Shown here: one piece after another, positions 50,509 to 59,349 of the stretch
Layout: every line of letters begins with the position of its first letter
Numbering within the stretch: the stretch's first letter is position 1
Assembly (NCBI GenBank): GCA_963719805.1
Contig: CAVRDF010000008.1
Coordinates: forward strand, 1,302,001 to 1,366,000
Direction of reading: 5' to 3'
Length of the DNA stretch: 64,000 bases
From: JAMXLO01 sp963719805
GTDB lineage: Bacteria; Pseudomonadota; Alphaproteobacteria; Acetobacterales; Acetobacteraceae
Notes under the pieces: generated by a model
What the model saw: the letters and a program-made list of their open reading frames with translations, nothing else
Told to the model about the DNA's origin: nothing
Databases searched by the model: none
Translations under genes and position numbers: made by a program

Positions 50509-51033
50509 ATGAACGAACGCTTCGACGTGGCCTATCTGATCCTCAGCGGCACGACAACGGCGGCACGAGGCCCCGAATTGCTGCGCGGTCTGGTGGGCCT
50601 GGGCTTCACCAGCGTCATCGCGATCCCGACCCCGAATGCCTCGCGCACCATCGCGCCGCGCGAACTCGCGGATGTCGAAGGCGCGCAGGTGGTCGAATCA
50701 TATTTCGACATGGCGATCCGTCCACGCCCGCCGCGCGGCGTCGTGCTGGTCGCGCCATGCAGCTTCAATTCGCTGAACAAACTGGCGCACGGCATTGCCG
50801 ACAATCTGGCCCTGTCAGTCGCCGCAGAGGCAATTGGCCGCAAGACACCGGTCATCGTCGCGCCGTCGCTCAATCAGCCTCTGCTGGATCATCCACAGGC
50901 GCAGGCATCGCTGCGGACCTTGCCGGCATGGGGCGTGACAATGATACCGCCTGTCGATACGGGCGAAGGCCCGCGCCTGGCGCCGACACCGCAGGTCATG
51001 GATGCGGTGCGCCAATTCGTGCGACGTGGATAG
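50509..51033 (+). CDS. Flavoprotein-family protein
   Basis: This 174-residue protein has a Rossmann-like flavoprotein fold: DVAYLILSGTTTAARGPELLRGL at the start, VVLVAPCSFNSLNKLAHGIADNLAL as the flavin-site segment and KTPVIVAPSLNQPLLDHP as the pantothenoyl-cysteine-decarboxylase/UbiX-like motif (normally ...PAMN..M). The substitution of APSLNQPL for the usual APAMN suggests a changed activity. It lies between an MFS transporter and a phytanoyl-CoA dioxygenase and may work on the same substrate. Confidence 0.75.
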   Translation: MNERFDVAYLILSGTTTAARGPELLRGLVGLGFTSVIAIPTPNASRTIAPRELADVEGAQVVESYFDMAIRPRPPRGVVLVAPCSFNSLNKLAHGIADNLALSVAAEAIGRKTPVIVAPSLNQPLLDHPQAQASLRTLPAWGVTMIPPVDTGEGPRLAPTPQVMDAVRQFVRRG

Positions 51034-51052
51034 CAGCGGAAGGAACCACCCG

Positions 51053-51907
51053 ATGCCGGCCAGCCTGTCACCCAAACAGATCGAACAGTACCAACGCGAT
51101 GGTTATTTGTTTCCGGTCGACTGCCTGACCGCGGATGAAGTCCGCTACTACCGCGGCAGCCTGGAAGACTTTGAGCGCGGACAAGGCGATACCTTCGGAA
51201 GACTGCCCAACCTGGTGCGCTCCAAATCGCATCTGCTGTTCACCTGGATGGACCAGCTGGTCCGCCATCCCAAGGTGCTCGACGCAGTCGAGAGTATCAT
51301 CGGTCCCAACATCCTGATCTATCACCTGACGTCCTGGCTGAAGGAGCCGAACGAATCATCGCACGTTTCCTGGCATCAGGACGGCACGTATTTCGGTCTG
51401 GAACCCGCTGAACAGATCACCGCCTGGATCGCGCTGACGGATTCAACCGAGGAAATGGGTTGCATCAAGCTGCTGCCGGGCACCCACGTGATCGGCCAGA
51501 AGCCGCACGACGACACCGCCATACCTGGCAATCTGCTGTCGCGCGGCCAGACCATCCGGCACAAGCTCGACTATTCAAATTACGTGCTGATGCCGCTGAA
51601 GGCCGGGCAAGTTTCACTGCACCACACGCACGTCGTTCACTGCTCCGAGCCGAACCATACCGATCGGCGGCGTATCGGCATCGGCGTCAGCTACATCCCG
51701 ACGCATTGCCGCCTGATCAACGATGTGCGCGTCACCGCCGCACTGGTTCGCGGCCACGACGACTACGGCAACTTCGATCTGGAACCACGCCCGGCTGGTG
51801 ACTTCGATGAAGCCGCGCGCGCATCGCACACCGCTTCGGTGGAACGCTTCTTTGAATCGAACAAGCTGCTGGCAGCGCGGCGGCGCACCGGCAATGTCGG
51901 TATCTGA
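51053..51907 (+). CDS. Phytanoyl-CoA dioxygenase (PhyH) family protein
   Basis: This 284-residue protein is an Fe(II)/2-oxoglutarate oxygenase of the PhyH type. FSWHQDGTYFGL-like SWHQDGTYF provides the HxD iron ligands (about residues 107-109), LHHTHVVHCSEPNHTDRRRIGIG provides the distal His and the 2-oxoglutarate Arg. PhyH-family proteins in bacteria hydroxylate small molecules, for instance in antibiotic or alkaloid pathways. GGAAGG lies before the ATG at 51053. Substrate unknown. Confidence 0.9.
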   Translation: MPASLSPKQIEQYQRDGYLFPVDCLTADEVRYYRGSLEDFERGQGDTFGRLPNLVRSKSHLLFTWMDQLVRHPKVLDAVESIIGPNILIYHLTSWLKEPNESSHVSWHQDGTYFGLEPAEQITAWIALTDSTEEMGCIKLLPGTHVIGQKPHDDTAIPGNLLSRGQTIRHKLDYSNYVLMPLKAGQVSLHHTHVVHCSEPNHTDRRRIGIGVSYIPTHCRLINDVRVTAALVRGHDDYGNFDLEPRPAGDFDEAARASHTASVERFFESNKLLAARRRTGNVGI

Positions 51908-51911
51908 GCGC

Positions 51912-51936
51912 GCGCACCGCTCAGGCGGCGGTGCGC
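51912..51936. terminator. Bidirectional stem-loop between convergent genes
   Basis: GCGCACCGC (51912-51920) pairs with GCGGTGCGC (51928-51936) in the 39-base gap between the PhyH and OmpW genes. No U-tract follows on either strand. The position between two stops suggests a shared terminator. Confidence 0.45.
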
Positions 51937-51946
51937 CGCTGCGCAC

Positions 51947-52612
51947 TCAGAACCGGTAGCCAATGCCCGCGCCAACGACCAGCGGATTGAGCGCGGTGTG
52001 TGCCTTGATCGCGCCGCCATTGATGCTGGCCGTGGTGTTCAGGAAGATCTGCTTCACGTCGAAATTGGCGAACCAGTGCCCGGTGAAATTGTAATCGAAT
52101 CCCGCCTGGATCGCGGCACCCACGTTGTTGCTGAACGCCACCTGAGTGACCGGCGTTCCAGCCGCCTGCGCCCCATAGAAGAACGTCGCGTTGATGCCGG
52201 CACCTATGTACGGGCTGAAGCGCTCATGCGGGAGGAAGTGGTACTGCAGCGTCAGGGTCGGTGGCAGCGCCCACACGCTGCCGACATCCACATGCCCGAT
52301 GACCGTGTTGCTCGCTGACACGCTATGCCGGGTAGTCGCCGCGATGAGTTCAAGCGCAACGTTGTCGGTGAAGAAATAGGAAAAGTCGAGTTCTGGCGCA
52401 GCCTGCGCGGTCGCATGCACATGCCCGCCGATCACCGAAATCGAACTCGATGAATCCAGCGGAATCACGCCGATAGCGCGCAGCCGTACCATGAAGGTAT
52501 TGGCCTCTTTGCCGACCGGCGGCGCATTCGGGTCAAACGCATCCTGCGCAAATGCCACCGGCCCGCAGGCGAGCGCACCCGCGAGGCATGCCGAGAAGAG
52601 CAAGTGTTTCAT
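51947..52612 (-). CDS. OmpW-family outer membrane protein
   Basis: This 221-residue protein has a signal peptide (MKHLLFSACLAGALACGPVAF to AQDA) and an eight-strand beta-barrel pattern: FMVRLRAIGVIPLDSSSSI, ELDFSYFFTDNVALELIAAT, PPTLTLQYHFLPHERFSPYIGAGIN-like segments and the terminal GAGIGYRF with C-terminal Phe. AGGAGT lies four bases before the ATG at 52612, chosen over the GTG two codons upstream. OmpW proteins form small hydrophobic channels. Confidence 0.93.
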   Translation of the reverse strand: MKHLLFSACLAGALACGPVAFAQDAFDPNAPPVGKEANTFMVRLRAIGVIPLDSSSSISVIGGHVHATAQAAPELDFSYFFTDNVALELIAATTRHSVSASNTVIGHVDVGSVWALPPTLTLQYHFLPHERFSPYIGAGINATFFYGAQAAGTPVTQVAFSNNVGAAIQAGFDYNFTGHWFANFDVKQIFLNTTASINGGAIKAHTALNPLVVGAGIGYRF

Positions 52613-52906
52613 CGTCACTCCTGTCGCCCGCGAGTACTTTGCGGGGATGTGACGGGAACACAGCGCGGTTCATTAACGCTTTGATCCAGATCAAACTGTC
52701 TCGTGTGGTAAACGATTTCGTTTTCTGTCGCAGTCGTACCACAGAGTTAACGACAAGCGTACGGCGCATGGCACTGCCGCAGCGTCCGCTCGGCGCACCG
52801 TTCCGATCGTTGCATCTGGAACTATAAGGCGCGCTGCCGTTGTTGGTACCAGTTTGGCGACATCGCCTATACATCGGATGGCTTCGGCCGGGATCCGTGC
52901 AAACAG

Positions 52907-53491
52907 CTATCGGCGGAACGCCATGACCAGTGCCTCTGCCTGCTCGGTATCCATCGACAGAGCGCGCCGTGCCACGTCCTGCTGGAAGCCAGCGCGCGCC
53001 AGCACGCCCAGTTCCTGCCGCCGCCCCGCCATATCCGGCGGACCGCCCTGGCGGAATGGCCCGATGCGCCGCTTGCGCGCTAGCACCAGCGCCGCCGCCA
53101 GCTCGCCCGCAGGGTCCTCCGTCAGGACCGCTTGCGCGGTGGTCTTGTCGACACCTCTCGCCGCCAGATCGGCGGCCACTGCATTGCGCGAGCGCCCCGA
53201 CCGCGACAGGTTGCGCGCCCGTCCTTCAGCATAGGTTACATCGTTGACTGCACCGACGGCCGCGAGCCGGGCCACCACCGCGCGCGCAGCCTGCTTCGCC
53301 GCGGCCACCTGCTCGGCAAGGTGCTCGGCGTCGGTCTGACCGCTCATCGCCCGCGCCCATCGATCGACGCGGCGATCCAGCACACGGCGCAGCAGCGCCT
53401 CGGTCGCGGCGTAGCGCGCGAGATACGCCAGCGCCGCCTCGTGCAAACTAGCGGCGTCAGGCGGCGGACCGGCCGGCCGATCTGCGGTCAT
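52907..53491 (-). CDS. recX: Regulatory protein RecX
   Basis: This 194-residue protein shows the RecX three-helix repeats: LHEAALAYLARYAATEALLRRVLDRR, VVARLAAVGAVNDVTYAEGRARNLSRSGRSRNAVAADLAARGV in pieces, and a C-terminal repeat with RRQELGVLARAGFQQDVARRAL. RecX binds and restrains RecA. The frame is open far upstream but the RecX homology starts at the ATG at 53491. recA is not adjacent. It is divergent from argD. Confidence 0.85.
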   Translation of the reverse strand: MTADRPAGPPPDAASLHEAALAYLARYAATEALLRRVLDRRVDRWARAMSGQTDAEHLAEQVAAAKQAARAVVARLAAVGAVNDVTYAEGRARNLSRSGRSRNAVAADLAARGVDKTTAQAVLTEDPAGELAAALVLARKRRIGPFRQGGPPDMAGRRQELGVLARAGFQQDVARRALSMDTEQAEALVMAFRR

Positions 53492-53638
53492 TGCATGACA
53501 ATGACCGCGCCGAACGCCGTTACAAGGTTTGACTTGCGCCCGCACACTCGCCAAAGATCGTCGTTTCCTCCGGACCCGTCCCGAAAGGTCGCGGGCGGGA
53601 GATCCGTTGGAAACGCCACAACCAAGGGTCATACCCAG

Positions 53639-54835
53639 ATGATTTCCGCTCTGTTGCCGAACTACGCCCGTGCCGACCTCGCATTCGAGCGGGGCGAAGG
53701 CGCCTGGTTGTGGACGGTCGACGGGCGACGATTCCTCGACTTCGGCTCCGGCATAGCGACCGCTTCGCTTGGCCACGGCCATCCGCATCTGAGCAAGGCG
53801 ATCGCCGAACAGGCCGCCAAGGTGATGCATGTCTCTAACCTGTATCGCATTCCACAGGCCGAGACGCTGGCGCAGCGGCTGGTCGATGCGACGTTCGCCG
53901 ACAGCGTGTTCTTCTGCAATTCTGGCGCCGAAGCCAACGAAGGCATGATGAAGATGATGCGCCGCGCGATGTTCGACGCGGGCAAGGGCGAACGCTTCCG
54001 CTTCATCACCTTCGAAGGTGCATTCCACGGCCGCACGCTCGCGACGCTCGCCGCCACCGGCAACGCGAAGTACCTCGAAGGCTTCGGCCCGCAGGTCGAG
54101 GGCTTCGATCAGGTGCCGTTCAACAACATGAACGCGGTGCGCAACGCCATCGGCCCCGCCACCGCCGGCATCATCGTGGAGCCGGTGCAGGGCGAGGGCG
54201 GCGTGCGTCCCGCCGACATGCAGTTCCTGCGCGATCTGCGAACTGTGTGCGACGAGTACGGCATCATTCTCGGCATGGACGAGATCCAGTCCGGCGTCGG
54301 CCGCACCGGAAAACTGTTCGCGCATGAATGGTCCGGCATCACGCCCGACGTCATGTCGGTCGCCAAGGGTATCGGCGGCGGCTTCCCGCTCGGTGCGGTG
54401 CTCGCGAAGGAGCAGTTCGCCAAGGCGCTGAAGCCAGGCACGCACGGCACCACGTTCGGCGGCAATCCGCTCGCCTGCGCGGCGGGCAATGCCGTGCTCG
54501 ACGTCATCCTCGCACCTGGCTTCCTGGAAGGCGTCGATCGCAAGGGCCGCCGCCTGCGCGCGGAACTCGACGAGATCGCCCGCGAGTATCCGCAGGTCTA
54601 CGAGAACGCGCGCGGCATGGGCCTGCTGCAAGGCCTGAAGTGCGTGCTGCCGCAGGGCGAAGTGCAGGCCGCCTGCGTGGCGGAAGGCTTGATGGCGATC
54701 ACCGCCGGCGAGAACGTGCTGCGCCTGGCGCCGCCGCTGGTCATCAGCGACGCGGACCTGGACGAGGCGGTGGTGATGCTGCGCCGCGCGACCCGCCGCG
54801 TGCTGCCCTCCGCCGCAAAGGCAGCAGCGAAATGA
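53639..54835 (+). CDS. argD: Acetylornithine transaminase
   Basis: This is a 398-residue class III PLP aminotransferase. RFLDFGSGIATASLGHGHPHL is the N-terminal motif, FCNSGAEANEGMMKM the phosphate-binding loop, ITFEGAFHGRTLATLAATG follows, and MDEIQSGVGRTGKLFAHE with VMSVAKGIGGGFPLGAVLA carries the PLP Lys (AKGIGGG). It converts N-acetylglutamate semialdehyde to acetylornithine in arginine biosynthesis. It overlaps argF by ATGA. Confidence 0.95.
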   Translation: MISALLPNYARADLAFERGEGAWLWTVDGRRFLDFGSGIATASLGHGHPHLSKAIAEQAAKVMHVSNLYRIPQAETLAQRLVDATFADSVFFCNSGAEANEGMMKMMRRAMFDAGKGERFRFITFEGAFHGRTLATLAATGNAKYLEGFGPQVEGFDQVPFNNMNAVRNAIGPATAGIIVEPVQGEGGVRPADMQFLRDLRTVCDEYGIILGMDEIQSGVGRTGKLFAHEWSGITPDVMSVAKGIGGGFPLGAVLAKEQFAKALKPGTHGTTFGGNPLACAAGNAVLDVILAPGFLEGVDRKGRRLRAELDEIAREYPQVYENARGMGLLQGLKCVLPQGEVQAACVAEGLMAITAGENVLRLAPPLVISDADLDEAVVMLRRATRRVLPSAAKAAAK

Positions 54836-55797
54836 GCGCGTCGCTGAAGCGAACCGAACGATCGGAAGGCCATTCGACCGGCCAGGTGACCGGCGCGCGT
54901 CACTTCCTCGATCTGCGCGACTTCGATTCCGCGACATTGCGGCAGATGCTCGACGTCGCGTCGAACTATAAGCGGGCCGGCGTGTCATCACGGCCGCTGG
55001 CCGGCAAGACGCTGGCGCTGATCTTCGAGAAGCCGTCGACCCGTACGCGGGTATCTTTCGAAGTCGGCATGCGCCAGTTGGGCGGCGACGTTGTCTACAT
55101 GAACGCGCGCGACATGCAGTCAGGCCGTGGCGAAAGTCCTGCCGACACCGCTCGAGTGCTGTCGCGCTATGTCGACGCGATCGTGTTGCGCACCGATCGT
55201 TTCGCGACGATGCACGAGTTGGCGGAACATGCCACGGTACCTGTGATCAATGGGCTGACCGACATCTCGCATCCCTGCCAGCTGATGGCCGATGTGCTGA
55301 CGTTCGAGGAGCATCGCGGCCCGATCGCCGGTCAGGTGGTTGCATGGTGCGGCGATGGCAATAACGTGGCGCGAAGCTGGATCGAGGCAGCGGTGCGCTT
55401 CGGCTTCACGCTGCGGCTGGCGACGCCGGACGCGCTGCGTCCACCGCAGGAACTGGTCGATTGGGCGCGCGCTCAGGGTGGCAAGATCGAGCTAACCGGT
55501 GATCCGGAGCAGGCGGTTGCTGGGGCGCGCTGCGTGGTGACCGATACCTGGGTCTCGATGTCGGACGATCCGAACACCAACCGGCACAATATGCTGGCAC
55601 CGTACCGCGTCACCGGCGCGTTGATGGCGAAAGCGGCGGACGATGCGATCTTCATGCACTGCCTGCCGGCGCATCGTGGCGAGGAGGTCACTGCCGAGGT
55701 GATCGATGGTCCGCAATCGGTGGTGTTCGACGAGGCCGAGAACCGCATGCATGCGCAAAAGGGCGTGCTGGCCTGGGTGCTGGGCGCCGTTCGCTAG
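54832..55797 (+). CDS. argF: Ornithine carbamoyltransferase
   Basis: This 321-residue protein has all OTCase motifs: FEKPSTRTRVSFEVGMRQLGG (STRTR, carbamoyl phosphate), HPCQLMADVLT, WCGDGNNVARSWIEAA, DTWVSMSDD and MHCLPAHRGEEV. It makes citrulline from ornithine and carbamoyl phosphate, two steps after argD. The pair argD-argF is a typical alphaproteobacterial operon. Confidence 0.97.
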   Translation: MSASLKRTERSEGHSTGQVTGARHFLDLRDFDSATLRQMLDVASNYKRAGVSSRPLAGKTLALIFEKPSTRTRVSFEVGMRQLGGDVVYMNARDMQSGRGESPADTARVLSRYVDAIVLRTDRFATMHELAEHATVPVINGLTDISHPCQLMADVLTFEEHRGPIAGQVVAWCGDGNNVARSWIEAAVRFGFTLRLATPDALRPPQELVDWARAQGGKIELTGDPEQAVAGARCVVTDTWVSMSDDPNTNRHNMLAPYRVTGALMAKAADDAIFMHCLPAHRGEEVTAEVIDGPQSVVFDEAENRMHAQKGVLAWVLGAVR

Positions 55798-55890
55798 CTC
55801 GCGCACGCCGAGGTCAGCCGCGCCGCCTCTTTCGCGCGCCGCTTTAGACCCCCATGTGCATCGGTAGAACGTCAGGAGTAGTGACCTACC

Positions 55891-56856
55891 ATGCAGTGGT
55901 CGCGCGATATGCGCATTGCCCGCCGGAGCGTGCGGACCGCGTTGCGGGCGGCCTCGGCCATGGCCCGGGCGCAGAGCCATTCGCTGCGCCGGTCACCCGG
56001 CGTCGCTGAGGAGCCCAAGGCTGTCAGCCGGCTCGTCGAGCAGCCGGAATTCGGCAGCAATCCGGGACGGCTCGCGATGTTCGTCTACCAGCCCGCCCGC
56101 CCGATCCCGGCCGGTGCCCCGCTTATCGTCCTGTTGCATGGCTGCGGTCAGACTGCCGCCAGTTTCGCACGCGACGCCGGCTGGATTGATCTGGCCGAGG
56201 AACTTGGCATCCCGCTTGTGCTGCCCGAGCAAGCAGGAAGCAACAACCATGGCCGCTGCTTCAACTGGTTCAGCCCCGCGCAGACGGCGCGAGACCGCGG
56301 TGAGTCGCTGTCGATCCGCCAGATGGTCAGCGTCGCGGCCGCACAGTTCCGCTCTGACCCGGCTCGCGTCTTCGTTGCCGGCCTGTCCGCCGGCGGCGCC
56401 ATGACCGCCGCCCTGCTGGCGGCATGGCCCGACGTCTTTTCCGCCGGCGCCATCGTGGCGGGCCTTCCGGTTGGCGCCGCCAGCAGCACGGCCGAGGCTC
56501 TTGTCCGCATGGCCGAGGCCGGACCCAGGCGCTCGCGTCAGGACTGGGCCCGCCAAGTGCACGCCGCAGCCCCGGATGGCTTCGCGGGCGCATGGCCGCG
56601 GGTGACGATCTGGCACGGCTTGGCGGATCAGGTCGTGGACAGCGCCAATGCTCGTCTGCTCGCGGAACAGTGGTCAGCCGTGCACGCGATTGACGCCGGC
56701 GCCGCGAGCGTTCTGGCCGATGGCTCACCGACCACGGTATGGGGCCAACACGAGCATCCGAGCGTCGAGCTGCACTTGCGCTCCGGGCTGGCGCATCTTT
56801 GGCCCCTCGAAGCTACGGCGGACATCGCACGGTTCTGGGGCCTGCGCCCGGATTAA
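55891..56856 (+). CDS. PHB depolymerase-like esterase (LpqC/PhaZ family)
   Basis: This 321-residue alpha/beta hydrolase has LIVLLHGCGQTAASFARDAGW (oxyanion-hole HGCGQ), LVLPEQAGSNNHGRCFNWF and the nucleophile elbow VFVAGLSAGGAMTAALLA (GLSAG). VTIWHGLADQVVDSAN supplies the Asp and LRSGLAHLWP the His. Short side-chain-type PHB depolymerases and feruloyl esterases belong here. There is no clear signal peptide: the N-terminal 40 residues are basic and Ala-rich. It probably acts in the cytosol on stored PHB or on a small ester. Gene alone. Confidence 0.85.
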   Translation: MQWSRDMRIARRSVRTALRAASAMARAQSHSLRRSPGVAEEPKAVSRLVEQPEFGSNPGRLAMFVYQPARPIPAGAPLIVLLHGCGQTAASFARDAGWIDLAEELGIPLVLPEQAGSNNHGRCFNWFSPAQTARDRGESLSIRQMVSVAAAQFRSDPARVFVAGLSAGGAMTAALLAAWPDVFSAGAIVAGLPVGAASSTAEALVRMAEAGPRRSRQDWARQVHAAAPDGFAGAWPRVTIWHGLADQVVDSANARLLAEQWSAVHAIDAGAASVLADGSPTTVWGQHEHPSVELHLRSGLAHLWPLEATADIARFWGLRPD

Positions 56857-56910
56857 CCCTGCCTCAATGCGGCGGATGGATCATGGCGGCACTGCAGGAG
56901 AATTGCGCAG

Positions 56911-57474
56911 GTGCCTGTTTCGCCCGATCTCGACAGCGCCATCCTGATTGACAGCGGTAGCTTCTGGACCAGCCAGTTCCGCATGACACTCAGCGAGTGC
57001 AACCTGCGCGTCTTCATCGCCGGCAACGAGGATGAGGCCGTCAGTTATGCCCGCCACACGATTGCGCGGTTGCTGGTCGTTTTGTACCAGTCATCGGCCA
57101 GCAAGGGTGGCCTCTACGCGTGCGCGCAAATCCGTGGGCTGCCGAACTACGCGCCGGTGCCAATCGTGCTCATTGGCCCTCCGAAGCTCGACTTGGCCAC
57201 GCGCGATCTGGCGGCGGACGTCGGCATCAATTTGCTGCTCGCTGTACCAATATCGACCCTCGCACTGAAGCAGGCGATTCTTCCTCTGCTTGGCGTGGCG
57301 CCGCCCGAGACGATGATGGCGGTTGAATGGCAGCGCAGACCCGAGCCAGCACCTGCATTTGGCGAGGTGAAGGAGTTTGCTGAAGGCCGCCGCTTTATCG
57401 ATCTCTGCCGGAACAGCAGCACACCGACCATTCAGCGCCGGACCAACTGGGCCGATCGGCGCCGGCTAGTGTGA
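56911..57474 (+). CDS. Degenerate receiver-like protein
   Basis: This is a 187-residue protein beginning at a GTG with AGGAG ten bases upstream. About residues 10-125 resemble a receiver fold: ILIDSGSFWTSQFRMTLSEC, LRVFIAGNEDEAVSYAR, LLVVLYQSSASKGG, PIVLIGPPKLDL and INLLLAVPISTLALKQAI. The places of the phosphoacceptor Asp (LVVLY) and the conserved Lys (AVP) are altered, so it is probably not phosphorylated in the usual way. A basic C-terminal tail follows. It faces a histidine kinase across 75 bases (convergent). Confidence 0.6.
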   Translation: MPVSPDLDSAILIDSGSFWTSQFRMTLSECNLRVFIAGNEDEAVSYARHTIARLLVVLYQSSASKGGLYACAQIRGLPNYAPVPIVLIGPPKLDLATRDLAADVGINLLLAVPISTLALKQAILPLLGVAPPETMMAVEWQRRPEPAPAFGEVKEFAEGRRFIDLCRNSSTPTIQRRTNWADRRRLV

Positions 57475-57549
57475 AGCGCAGTCGTCCGCAGTGTAGCGGT
57501 TCGCGGCTTCGCCCTTGCGAGTCTGTGCGAGCCCTCGCCGCTTCCGTAC

Positions 57550-59220
57550 TCAGCCTGCAAGCATCGCGTGCTCAAGCGAGATGGGCAGTGCGGCCAACCT
57601 GCCAGCTGGCAAGCCGATCCAGAAGATGCTGCCGCCAGCTGGGTTTTCCCGAAATCCGATATCGCCGCCGAGCGACTGCACCAGCCGTTGCGACATGGCG
57701 AGTCCGATCCCGTCACTCGTAGGGGTCGCCATGTCACTGCCAGGAGGGTCTCCCTGCCTGAACAGTTTGTAGCGCCGGCTTGGCACTATGCCGCAGCCGG
57801 TATCTACCACCTCGATGGTGATCCGCTCCGCAGTGCCGCCGACTTCGATCGCCACCTCGCCGCGATCGGTGAACTTGATCGCGTTCGACAACAGATTGAG
57901 CAGGATTTGCTTCAGCAGATCGGGGTCGGTGACGAACTGCCCTGGAACGCCCACCTTGAAACCATAGCGGATGCCCAGCCCGTGAACGGCGGCATCTGAC
58001 TCGACCAGTATGCAGCACTGATCGATCAGCTCGTTCAAATCCACCAACCGCATTCGTGGTGTGGGCAGGCGCGGCGCAACCTGCAGACAATCCAGCAAAC
58101 GGCCGATGACACATTGCAAATGGCTGGTCGCTTCCTCGATGCCGGCAAGATGCCGATCGGCGGCGGCGTCAATCGCGACCCCAGCCCTCAGGTGCTCGGT
58201 GTGCGCGATTATGCCGTGCAGCGGTAGACGCAGATCGTGCGAGGCCATGGCGAGATAATCGGATTTGCGCCGGCTTTGGCGCTCCGCCGTTGCGCGTCGT
58301 CGGGCCTCCCGCTGCCAACCCACAATCAAGACCAGACAGCATCCTCCCACCACGATACCGGCGACCAGCACCGCCATTATCCAACGCTGCACGCCGCCGG
58401 ATACGTCTGCATTTGCCACCGTGACAGAGACGAATAATGGCAGATCGCCGATGAAGTGCACCGCCGCATGGCGAACGGCACTGTCCGTCGCCCCTGGCAC
58501 TCCGATGCGCCCGATAGCGTCCTGATCGAACGGCACGCGCATGAGCACGACGCCGTCATTGCGCAGCAGCTCGATCGAACCGTTCGGTCCCACCGGGATC
58601 CGAGCGAGCAGGTCGCGCACCTGGATCAGCCGCAGGCCTGCGACGACAACGCCGGCAAATGTCCCGTCGGGATGCGACAAGCGGCGGCTCAACGCAACGC
58701 CGATCGCCTGGTCCCTGCCGAACGGGCGGCTGATAAACAGCCCAAGCGACGCATTGTTCTTTTGTGCGATGAAGTAGTCCCGCCCCAGCCATCGGATGCC
58801 GCGCTCCGACGGCTGCAAAGCCTCCGTCACATAGCTATCCTCGTTCATCACATCGATGAATTCGAGCAGCCCCCCACTCGACGCATGTCCAAACAACACC
58901 GTGCTGTGCAGCGGCTCATCGGGCGCAGCCGCCTGGGCTATCGCGAGATGTTCGATGGTGCCTCGGATCGCCACATCGGCCTGATCGATCATACGGCCAA
59001 TGGCATCGGCCGCGGTCGCCGCGGTCGTGACAGCCAGGGAGTCTGCGCGCCGGTCGGTCTCCCATCGCGCGGCGATCAGGGCGGTAAAGCAGACTGCGAC
59101 GAATCCGCTCAGGCAAATAATGCAGGCCGCCAGCCATAGCCGGTCCCGAAACGAGACCAGATGACGCAGGATGGTAGCTGAGACGCGTGGCCGCCGCATG
59201 CGCGGGTACCTTATTTGCAC
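57550..59220 (-). CDS. Membrane sensor histidine kinase with periplasmic cache-like domain
   Basis: This is a 556-residue kinase. A first helix (LWLAACIICLSGFVAVCFTALIAA, about 30-53) and a second helix (WIMAVLVAGIVVGGCCLVLIVG, about 285-306) flank a periplasmic sensor resembling the dCACHE-like type. HisKA has SDYLAMASHDLRLPLHGIIAHTEHL (His about 331), and HATPase has LLNLLSNAIKFTDRGE, VVDTGCGI and GIGLAMSQRLVQSLGG. The GTG at 59220 or the ATG at 59199 may start it. No receiver domain is fused. The convergent pseudo-receiver gene is the only local partner candidate. Confidence 0.9.
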   Translation of the reverse strand: MQIRYPRMRRPRVSATILRHLVSFRDRLWLAACIICLSGFVAVCFTALIAARWETDRRADSLAVTTAATAADAIGRMIDQADVAIRGTIEHLAIAQAAAPDEPLHSTVLFGHASSGGLLEFIDVMNEDSYVTEALQPSERGIRWLGRDYFIAQKNNASLGLFISRPFGRDQAIGVALSRRLSHPDGTFAGVVVAGLRLIQVRDLLARIPVGPNGSIELLRNDGVVLMRVPFDQDAIGRIGVPGATDSAVRHAAVHFIGDLPLFVSVTVANADVSGGVQRWIMAVLVAGIVVGGCCLVLIVGWQREARRRATAERQSRRKSDYLAMASHDLRLPLHGIIAHTEHLRAGVAIDAAADRHLAGIEEATSHLQCVIGRLLDCLQVAPRLPTPRMRLVDLNELIDQCCILVESDAAVHGLGIRYGFKVGVPGQFVTDPDLLKQILLNLLSNAIKFTDRGEVAIEVGGTAERITIEVVDTGCGIVPSRRYKLFRQGDPPGSDMATPTSDGIGLAMSQRLVQSLGGDIGFRENPAGGSIFWIGLPAGRLAALPISLEHAMLAG

Positions 59221-59349
59221 TCAATCATACCCACCGAAGTACTAGCCAACCGTTGATACGCGTTGCCATCCGCGAAACAGCCCAGGCGGCCCCTTCGCAC
59301 CTGCCCTGGCCAGGCGCACTCTCGCCGTCACTCAGCAAGAGGCAGCGTC

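Noticed and set aside
52907..54991. 694-codon minus-strand ORF including RecX
   Set aside because: Only the last 194 codons are RecX; the upstream part is antisense to argD.
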